Origin: Symsagittifera roscoffensis
Lineage: Eukaryota > Xenacoelomorpha > Acoela > Convolutidae
Direction: 5' to 3'
Length of the DNA: 64,000 nucleotides
Assembly (NCBI RefSeq): GCF_963678635.1
Contig: NC_087063.1
Span: 58,102,759 to 58,166,758 of the forward strand
Below the pieces are notes generated by a model, which did not search any database, had not been told where the DNA came from, and saw only the letters and a list, made by a program, of their open reading frames with translations. The position numbers and the translations under genes are program-made. This document shows, in pieces, positions 56,350-64,000 of this stretch (the first letter of the stretch is position 1; every line of letters begins with the position of its first letter).

Positions 56350-57465
56350 GAATAGTTTTTGGTAAATTAGGTATTGGCAAAACTATGAATTTTAAGCTGA
56401 TCAAATTCAATTTTAAATGCTACAATTTGATTCGTGTATGGGATTAATAATATCAATTAGCTGCCTCATTGATATTATTACAGATTAGCTGCCTCAATGA
56501 GACACCTGAAAACGGGCCTTGTTGGCTTAATGGTGTTCTCCCGAACGATTCTAATTTGTAATTATAAATTTTTATAAATAACTTTGTAACTAGATATCAT
56601 TTGGAAACAAATTATTATTATTATTGTTATAATGCGTTTTTTGTAGTGCGGGATAATTTGCAATGATTGTAAATCATAAAACGAGCCTTTAGACAGACTC
56701 GTGGGAGGTTACTATAGTGGCGTGCAGACCCGACAGGTCCCATGCAGATGAAGAGGATGAGCCCCCAAAGGTTTCGGATACGCCTGACGAAAGCCAAATA
56801 TCCAGTTGCTTATCGACCGTTGCGAATGCGCACTTTCAATCCGGCTCTTAAATCAATCCATCCACATAAGTTTGAGGTTTGCTAATTCATCTTGGCATTC
56901 AATTTGTGTGTAGCTGCGAATTGAGTTTACATTAAAATCGGGGATAAACGGGGACAAAATATTATGAAAATATTTTTAAAAAAATGTATATGTCATCCAG
57001 GCTAGAGTCTCTCAGACTTTAGAGTCCGGGTGATTTTTTTACTGTAGAAAATTTACATAATTTTTATTAGCAGTCTTATTAAGATACTCGAAAACAATCA
57101 AAACAATCAGCACATTGCTCCCATTAGAGAAGTTTTTTCTTCAAATATGCGGACTGTAATATGGAAAATTGGGCCAACATAGAATTCTGATTAAAGCGCG
57201 AAAAAATATCAATTGGAACCTTCCAATTGGAAATTTCTAATTTGTTTTTTCAATTGGTTTCCGATTTTTAATTTGATTCTAACAAGTAGTGCCGCCATAA
57301 CTTATTGGGGCTCAAAAACTAGTTCAAATTGAGTTGAGAGGAGCATTTTGTGTTAAAACTAGCAAAACCTAAGAATTGGTTCTCCTAAATTGACTGAAGT
57401 GCGCTTTTTTTGAAGCGCGATTTTTTGAAGTGCGCTAATAATGAGTTTAAGCCAGAGTTAACTTT
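56350..57465. other. Non-coding; short GC-richer patch at 56690-56850
   Basis: The patch (GTGGCGTGCAGACCCGACAG onward) is open in one frame (ADEEDEPPKVSDTPDES) for about 45 codons but has no recognised family or splice context. The rest is AT-rich. Confidence 0.3.
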
Positions 57466-57836
57466 CTCATAGAGTAATTTCAGATGAGGTACACCGTCTG
57501 TTTGTCACGCCGGATTTTTTTCGGCCGGATAGATTCGTGCAACTTCTTAGTCTAATACCAATCGTAATCTTACTCTTATATCTCCTAGTCTCAATAAATC
57601 TAGCGTATACTGGTATTAGCGGGTTAGATTTATGGAACTTGTCCAAAAGAGAACAACTGTCTTCTATGATTTATTCAAATTGTTCTGGTGCTGAAACTAC
57701 AAGTAGTTTCAGCACTACAAATAATTGTCAGTGTTAGTTATGGAACATGATTGGTTAGTTAGTAAAAATTAATAGGAATTATTTTCTCAATAATATAATT
57801 GGTTATAAACACTAGCTTAGAAGTGGTTCCAATATA
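57466..57836 (-). repeat. LTR of the gypsy-type element (copy 2)
   Basis: Matches 11752-12110. Both contain the palindrome GAAACTACAAGTAGTTTCA and 'CGGCCGGATAGATTCGTGCA'. It lies 3' of the minus-strand pol/gag remnants. It ends at a 'GTGGTTCCAA' edge that also ends the partial copy at 58905. Confidence 0.7.
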
Positions 57837-57949
57837 CATTTTTTGCCCGTACTGAAATTTGTAGTTAAATTCAAATCTGGACTTGAAAAATACATACAAA
57901 ATCCATATCTGTATCAGTCCTGTGGTATGTCACTTTTTTCCCTGTACAT

Positions 57950-58255
57950 GTCTGAAACAGACATGCACCAGACATGATAATTATGAAAAAATCAGATCTT
58001 GAGTCAGATATGATCAGACTTGAAGTAAACTGGAACAGACATGTACATGTCCGAAATTACAGGATGAGACCTGAAGCAGACATGATCATACCTGACCTTA
58101 CAAAATCATACCTGGACCAGACATGATCTTGCCTGAAGTTACATGATCAGACCTGAATCAGAAATGATCATACTTCACTTAACATGATCATACCTGGACC
58201 AGACATAATCAGGCCCAAATTAACATGATCAGACCTGAAGTAGACAAATTATGAT
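57950..58255. repeat. 'ACATGATCAGACCTGAA' degenerate repeats
   Basis: About ten irregular copies of (AC)ATGATCA(G/T)ACCTGAA-like words with periods of roughly 20-40 bp, abutting the 3' end of the U2-like sequence. Confidence 0.7.
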
Positions 58256-58262
58256 AGTAGTG

Positions 58263-58425
58263 TAAGAGCGGGACAACCCGTGAGTCGACTGAAGCAAGCT
58301 TCGGTGTTAACTCGAGAAGCAAAATTCAGTTTAAAATTGGTGCCAGGCAACGCCCAGCATTCCAGATAATAAGCTGACAAGAACAGATATTATGCATGAT
58401 CTTAGCCAAAAGAGCGAGAAGCGAT
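58263..58425 (-). ncRNA. U2 snRNA-like gene or U2-derived sequence
   Basis: The minus strand starts ATCGCTTCTCGCTCTTTTGG and continues CTAAGATCA, the U2 5' domain (first 11 bases identical to metazoan U2). It continues with ATCTGTTCTTGTCAGCTTAT. Stem IIa is kept as an 8-bp hairpin (TGCTGGGC/GCCTGGCA), followed by an Sm-like site AATTTTGC (58326-58319). Then a stem-III-like hairpin (GAGTTAAC/GTCGACTC enclosing GAAGCTTGCTTC) and a final GGG/CCC hairpin (58269-58280). Length is about 162 nt against about 187-190 usual. The branch-point recognition segment, normally GUAGUA, reads AUAAUA. Pairing is kept while sequence changes in IIa and III, but the altered recognition segment argues for a variant or pseudogene. 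Confidence 0.75.
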
Positions 58426-58744
58426 AACTGAAACAAACGATTTTTTTTCTACATGCCTCAGACACAACAAAGAAACATAAAATTTTCGAACCATCCGACT
58501 GGATTGGGAGCTAGGTTGCTCCCGAAACAATACAAACGAAATCGAGGTAAATAGTTAAAAATAGGCAGTTATTATGATTCTTTGCCTTATCAGAACACCC
58601 TGCCGGCTTGCAATTTTATCGTAAAACTATAGTGGACAACATTTTAAACATCTGCGTTTTTTCCCGTTACATGCCGTAAATCTTTTTTTACATGATCAGA
58701 CCTAAAGCAGTCCTACCTAAACAAATTGTTCTAATTTTTAGCTA

Positions 58745-58911
58745 TAAATCATGATTGGTTAGTTCATACAGATATACCCCTTTCAAAAATACAAAAAATA
58801 TTTTTTTAGAGATAGTTTATCAATAATATAAAAAGTATTTTATAGAGATAGTTTATCAAAAACAAAAAAAATTAAAATGTATAAAAAAATAATTGTTTTA
58901 AACTGGTTCCA
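58745..58911 (-). repeat. Partial LTR (right end) of the gypsy-type element
   Basis: Shares 'CATGATTGGTTAGTT', 'ATAGAGATA' and the 'CTGGTTCCAA' edge with the LTRs at 11.7-12.1 and 57.5-57.8 kb. The U2-like locus and the GATCAG repeats lie between this piece and copy 2. Confidence 0.55.
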
Positions 58912-58989
58912 ACCTTCCGGGGCTATTATTTTAGTTATGATTGTACGGTCTGTTGTTAGGATAGCTTTGTGACTTATTGTTAGAGTAAT

Positions 58990-60300
58990 TTCTATAAGAT
59001 TAGGTGAATAATTTCGATTGCGGTTGTTTGAAGAGTTTTTGAGCGGTCATTGGAGTAGTTTCTATTCCGAGCATTTGAATATTTACGATTTCGGTTATAG
59101 TCCTAGTAAATACTTCGGTTGGAGTTTGAGCTAGAGGAGTTATTTGGGTACTGATTATTTTAATTGAATATTTGATCTGCTATATCGATTTTGTGAATAG
59201 TTTTGTGAATTTTGTCGATCTTGTGATCTTCCGCAAAAAGTATTAGATTAGGAGGATTGTGATCTGTTATTGCTATAGCTACTTGGGAGTGGTTTTTATA
59301 AGCTTAAAGCTATTACAATTCAATTTATCATAAGTTTGACTGTTTTTGTTCGGTAAACTCTGATCTTTTTTCATGTTTTGATAAAATGATTTGTTTAGTT
59401 CTTTGTACTTTGGCGGTTTATTTATATTATCTTGTTGCTTTTGTCTGCAATCAGCAATGCATTGTCCAAATCTGCAACACTAGTTACATAATTTTTGAAT
59501 TTTTGAATCATGGTTTGCCTTTAAATTTCGAGTTCTGTTCATAGATGTTTAGGTTTAAAGTAATTTTTTTGTTAATTTACAGTCAGATTCTTCATTATTT
59601 GTTATGTGAAATTTATGTTTGAACACTATTTACGTGTTTTACCTTTAATTTTTCTGCTTCCTCTGGTTTTATTGTGATTTCAGCTTTTCCTAACTTGTCT
59701 TCAAGTTTTCGGAAATCTACTTTGGATTTTCGGATTGATTATGGATAAGATGCTCGCCATTTTTTGCAATTTATCTTAATTGTGGCGTTAAGTTCGTTAA
59801 AGTGATCGAGTTGAATTTTGTCTTTAGGCCGTTGAATATATATTTTTTTATTGAATATCCCGTTAAATTTGGGATGTTAGTTGAGACAATTTGTTGATTT
59901 TTGTATTGGTTGATATCAGAGGGTTGTAACTTTATATGATACTTATTTAGGTTGTCAAACAGGAGGGTATTGCTTATTTTTGACCTGGACGTCTTTGAAT
60001 TGGAGTTATAGATCTAATTCAAGTTGGAGATATGTCCGCTAATAAAAGTAATAGTGTTTAAATTAAAAGTGAGATGGTATCAAGTGATTTGATTGGCTGA
60101 TTTAGAACTAATTATTTCTGAGAGTGATAACGATTTTTTTGTGTAGAGATTTCCTTAGTGGGTACTAATAAAATTGTTATTGATGTCTTGAATTAACCGA
60201 AGGATTGCTGGAATTCTAATTTCTTTAGTACTTTAGAAGGTGGATGAAAAGTTTTGTAACTTTTTCTTGCTTGACGTTTCTTTCTAAGGTGATTCTATTT
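58990..60300 (-). pseudogene. Gypsy gag C-terminal half, displaced
   Basis: Minus-strand fragments read VDFRKLEDKLGKAEITIKPE (near 59720-59660), NIYEQNSKFKGKP (near 59545), a Leu/Ala-rich piece and then an Arg/Asn/Ser/Tyr-rich tail (SQDRQNSQNYSQNRYSRSN, 59250-59180). This follows on in family order from the gag half that stops at 7798. Stops and frameshifts are frequent. Upstream of it (about 60440-60300) is an integrase-tail-like piece (DPTPNEKSEKLRKQMVQ). The gag half therefore sits 3' of pol and next to an LTR. Confidence 0.6.
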
Positions 60301-60849
60301 CGGGTATTAGAAATTTTTCTCGTAGTTTACGATTAACTGTTTGAACCATTTGTTTTCGAAGTTTTTCTGATTTTTCGTTAGGGGTTGGATCAGGTGATTG
60401 TGGTAAGCTATTGAAATTTTAGGTTTTCTTTTGACCATTAGTTTCTTTTGTTTTATCAAAAAAGCGTAGTACTGTGAAGGAATATAATTGTTTTAGCTCA
60501 CGAGGGGCGTACTCTTTTGGATACGATCGTAGAAGATTGTTTATTTAGTATTATGTTAAATTTTAGAATCTGTAGGTTTCTATATATTTTGATATAGTCC
60601 TTTTCGAGTAGATTGTAGCTTTTTTGAGATTTCTTTATGAAAAATTAAGTTTCTGTATCGGTTCCAGAGGCTAACTATAAAATTCGTGGATGAAGAAAAT
60701 GATCTCCATCGTGATTTTAAAGTGGTATGTTATAACAAATTGAATCCTTCTGTGTTGGCAGTAACTTTGTGCATTTTTTGAAGAACTTGCTGAGAACATT
60801 ATAGGTTTTCATGGTTTCTGTTTAAAAACCATTTCATATGGTGATAGTC

Positions 60850-61270
60850 CAAACGTTGGTATATCTGAGAATTATTTGCTAATGAGATTAATTTCACGTC
60901 TGTTGACCTTTCGGTGTGTTTTTATTGTCTCCGTTTATTATACATCGAAGGTATTCTAAGAAGGAGCGGTTCATGCCTTTCACTAGTTCGTTTGTCCATT
61001 GTTCATGTGATGTTCTAGATTTATATTTGAAATTAGAAAGGTGACTTAGTCTAATAATTCCGCTGTTTATGAAATTTGTTCCATTGTCTGTGACGAGGAT
61101 TTTAGGTAGTCCAAATTTTGCTGTCCAGTGTTCATATAGTGTTGTGTAAGCATTATAAGCGTTGCAATAAAGTACAGGGTTGAGTGCTACATAGTGTGTA
61201 AATGCATCTACTATTACCCTTATATAGGACGAACTTCCTTCTGAGGAGGGGGATATAGGGCATTTGATAT
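60850..61270 (-). pseudogene. Gypsy integrase catalytic core with intact D, D, E
   Basis: A largely open run from PIDIKCPISPSSEGSSSYIR through VDAFTHYVALN, HWTAKFGLPKILVTDNGTNF and HEQWTNELVKGMNRSFLEYL. D (VDAF), D (TDNG) and E (NELV) match the DDE triad; a frameshift follows near 60915. This is the best-preserved part of the element. Confidence 0.78.
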
Positions 61271-62152
61271 CAATAGGGTTCTATGATTGAAATTTCAACT
61301 TTTTCATTAGAAGTTTTTTTTGCTAATTGCTTTTTGTGTGGGAAAGTTTTGTTTATTTGATATGTACTACAAACATTACAAAGTACTTTCATCCGAATTG
61401 ATGCGTTTTGCAAAACAAAATCTTTGAAACTTGAATATATTTTTTTTCTGAACCAACAAGTCCTTTTGCATGTAAGGTATGTGAAACGTGAAATGCGAGA
61501 ATTTAGCTCAGTGGTAGACAGGGTATTTTTGTGTCTTGGTGATGATAATCTAAAAAGTCAGTGTCTTCATCTATTGTTGTATTGTTAAATTTTTGGAAAA
61601 ATCGGAGTAGGGTTTATTTCCTTATATTGTAAAATTGGCTTTGGATTTTGTTTTGTATTTATGGCAAGAGTTAAGTTGTCTGATAACAGGGTCAAGGTTT
61701 TGGTATATCTGTAATAACGAAATTGTCCTTGTTTCTGTGTCAGGGAGAACAATAATTTTTTGGATAGACATATACGATCCAAAGGATCTTGTAAATCTAA
61801 TATTTTTTTGATCGTAATTTTTGACTTAAGCCTGGAGGGCCTGACAACTAAGAATTATCCGTTATGTCTTCTTTTGCTACTGAAGGATATGATTCACTTC
61901 GTTGTGGCTTTTGTTGCAATGTTTTCAATTGTGTTATGATTTTTTATCCATGATGAAAATGGTATAGGTTTGAAGGAATCTTTTTCCAATAAATATACTT
62001 CATACTGATTGTTTTGGCAATCTAGATATAGTGGAATATGTTTTAAGGTATTTATTTATGTAGTATCTGATTTAATTTTTACTGCGTGTTTACATTCTAA
62101 AGTGGCGATGTTTCGTCTTTTGCGAGACAGAATTTTAAATTTTGTGGTATTT

Positions 62153-62723
62153 CTACAGTTGTTTTTTATGCAGGTAGTTCAGGTGGTGTATTTCGACTGA
62201 GTGTAATTGGTAAAGCAAGATTTTTGGCTGCTGTCCAAAAATATGTATTTTTGGAAATTTCAATAATAAGTTGAAATCTGTATACTCTATGTTTTGGATT
62301 AGTTTTCTGTGTGAAAGAAAAATTATAGGTTTGCGATAAGTAAACAAAACTGTTGGACGCTTTGATCCAAGAAGTAGGAGTTCGTATTCTGTTAATCTAT
62401 ATTTTCCGGTTGTACATTCTCTCACAAGTGTGGAGAGTTTGCGTTCTGCCTGTGTAAAAAGTTTTGATTTTTACTGATATAAGGTAAGTTTTGTTTATGC
62501 CTTGATGGGATTGTAAAATGGCTGCAAAAATTCCAAAATTGGAAGCATCGCACAAAGCATAGAAGAGTTGGTTTAATTCTGGAGTTTTTTTTAAAGTTTG
62601 TTCTGTGAGAAGAGTTTTAGTTTCATCGAAACGTTTCTGGTGTTCTAAAGACCATTTGATATTATTTCGTTGTCGAAGAATGTTGGAAAACGGTCTGAGA
62701 TATAGTTGCCTTTTTAAAAACAA
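62153..62723 (-). pseudogene. Gypsy RT end and RNase H
   Basis: The 62723-62397 frame begins with the RT thumb (LRPFSNILRQRNNIKWSLEH) and reaches RNase H with its first Asp (LCDASNFGIF). A frame change near 62420 leads to the 62425-62153 frame, which retains RLTEYELLLLGSKRPTVLFT, the second part of RNase H. The expected Glu helix is only loosely kept. Confidence 0.72.
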
Positions 62724-64000
62724 TTACTTAGGAAGTTTAGCATTCCAAGCATTTCTTGGACTTTATTTTTATTGGATGATGGTTGGCTTTCAAATTTGGA
62801 TCTATTCGGGATTCTTAAAATGTCAATAATATGTCCAAGAAATGTTACGCGGGTGAGGAAAAAAATTTTTTATCTGGGGCTGCTTTCATTTTTCTCTTAA
62901 CAAAGTTTGGTGATATTTATCTACAGACCTAAACATTTCTTGTTTTGTTTGGGATTGTACAAAGATATCGTCCTAATTGTAATGATGTTTTTGCTGAAAG
63001 TTAGTGGTCCAAAAATTTTAGTCATAAATGCAGAAGAAGCTGCTGGTCCCATGGATAAACCAAAAAACTATCTTTTGAATGCTTATTGTGGATTTTCAAT
63101 AACGAATTGCTTGAGTCGACGTGATTGTTCATCTAATGGCTTTTGATTGCATGCAGTATTCATATTAGCGGTGCCATGATAGTGTCTGTTTTTTTTTGTT
63201 AATTTTACTGGTAATGGTTCTATGGGCCAGTTGCAACTTGTTTCGTCAATTAGAGATTTTTTGTATCGTGCTTCTGAAACAATTTTAAGTGGTTCTCCTT
63301 TAGCGAGAACAGTTACTGGTTTATAATTGGGTTTCGTTTGTATTGTCTTCTTTGTTTACTGGTGATATGATTTTCTACTTTTCGAGAATGTCTAGAAGTT
63401 TTCTTTATTTTGTCTTGCATAGGTATTAGTTTTCTACTTGCGTGTTACTTTTTGAAAACCACGTCGGTTTTAAGTGGAAGATGTAGTAGTGAAAGTATTT
63501 TTTTAACGTCAAATTTTGATGTGATTTAAACCGTAGGACATTTTATTGCAAATTGTTCAAATTCTTGTTGGTTAATTAAAGAATGTTTAAAATAAACATT
63601 GTCACAAATTGTTGTTGTTCATCTGTGTGTTTTGAGACTCGGAATGTTGATTCAATTTAGAGGGTTTTTGTGAAATAATCCAAGTTTCGTTTTGAATCAT
63701 TAAAAATCATAATAACGGACAAATCTTCAAAAAGAATTATTGATTCAAAGGCATCTAGTAGGTTCAAAATATTGTTTACTCTGACTGCTCTTCTCTGTGT
63801 AGGGTGAACTCTTGCATTTGTTTCGCAATATCCTAAGATTTTTACAGGAAGTGTAATTTTGTATGGTGAACTACTGTTTGCATGTATTGCTATTATATCT
63901 GTTTTTGTATCTTTTGCGTATTTAATAAATGAAATCATTAATCTATAGGATGATTGATTGGTTTGAATTCAAGACCAGACATATATAGTTTTTGTTTATT

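Larger units (their letters stand above)
60450..64000 (-). pseudogene. Ty3/gypsy-type pol (RT-RNase H-integrase), decayed, runs off right edge
   Basis: Minus-strand RT motifs are FGLSMGPAASSAFMTK (near 63060-63005) and the DDIFVQSQ box (near 62975-62950), whose preceding codon is TAG. RNase H follows with LFYALCDASNFGIFAAIL (about 62575-62520). Integrase shows VIVDAFTHYV (about 61220), KILVTDNGTNF (about 61095) and WTNELVKGMNRS (about 60990), so all three catalytic acidic residues are present. Frameshifts and stops break every domain. The open stretch at 63938-63657 probably belongs to the protease-RT linker. Confidence 0.82.

Overview
This is a nuclear genome window from an animal, most likely an invertebrate. 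The evidence is spliced protein-coding genes with GT-AG introns, a U2-type snRNA-like locus, BEL/Pao and Ty3/gypsy LTR retrotransposons, hAT-type miniature elements with 8-bp target duplications, and very AT-rich, satellite-rich non-coding DNA. I cannot name the species. Nothing prokaryotic, organellar or CRISPR-like is present.

Layout: 1-5435 is the minus strand of a decayed BEL/Pao polyprotein that runs off the left edge, with leader or LTR material to about 6480. About 6480-7560 ends in an LTR end plus primer-binding site for a plus-strand element. 7798-12110 is the 5' part (LTR and gag) of a minus-strand gypsy-type element. 13010-25018 (+) is the best host gene, a 12-exon TMEM232 orthologue whose largest intron (15851-21167) holds a second, RT-less gypsy relic. 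In that relic the integrase has been amplified into 221-bp tandem repeats. 25.1-51.3 kb is gene-poor and filled with repeats: a roughly 0.5-kb family that also occurs as a 958-bp foldback, hAT MITEs, other TIR elements, minisatellites, a 66-bp-arm hairpin and a tRNA-like Pol III unit. 51351-51792 (+) is the first part (TM1-TM4) of a somatostatin/allatostatin-C-type GPCR, followed at once by a 2.7-kb, 67-bp-period array. 57.4-64 kb holds a minus-strand gypsy pol, a displaced gag C-terminal half and LTR pieces, with a U2 snRNA-like sequence lying between two LTR pieces.

The most interesting pattern is that two unrelated host genes have tandem arrays whose repeat unit straddles an exon-intron junction. 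About 40 copies of a 5' splice site follow the GPCR exon, and four copies of a 3' splice site precede the last TMEM232 exon. The integrase array shows the same kind of local tandem amplification inside a transposon. The U2-like locus keeps the U2 5' end, Sm site and stems but has a changed branch-point-recognition segment.

The TMEM232 exon model was built by hand. All 12 exons join in phase and give 2517 nt (838 codons plus stop). Retroelement boundaries are approximate.
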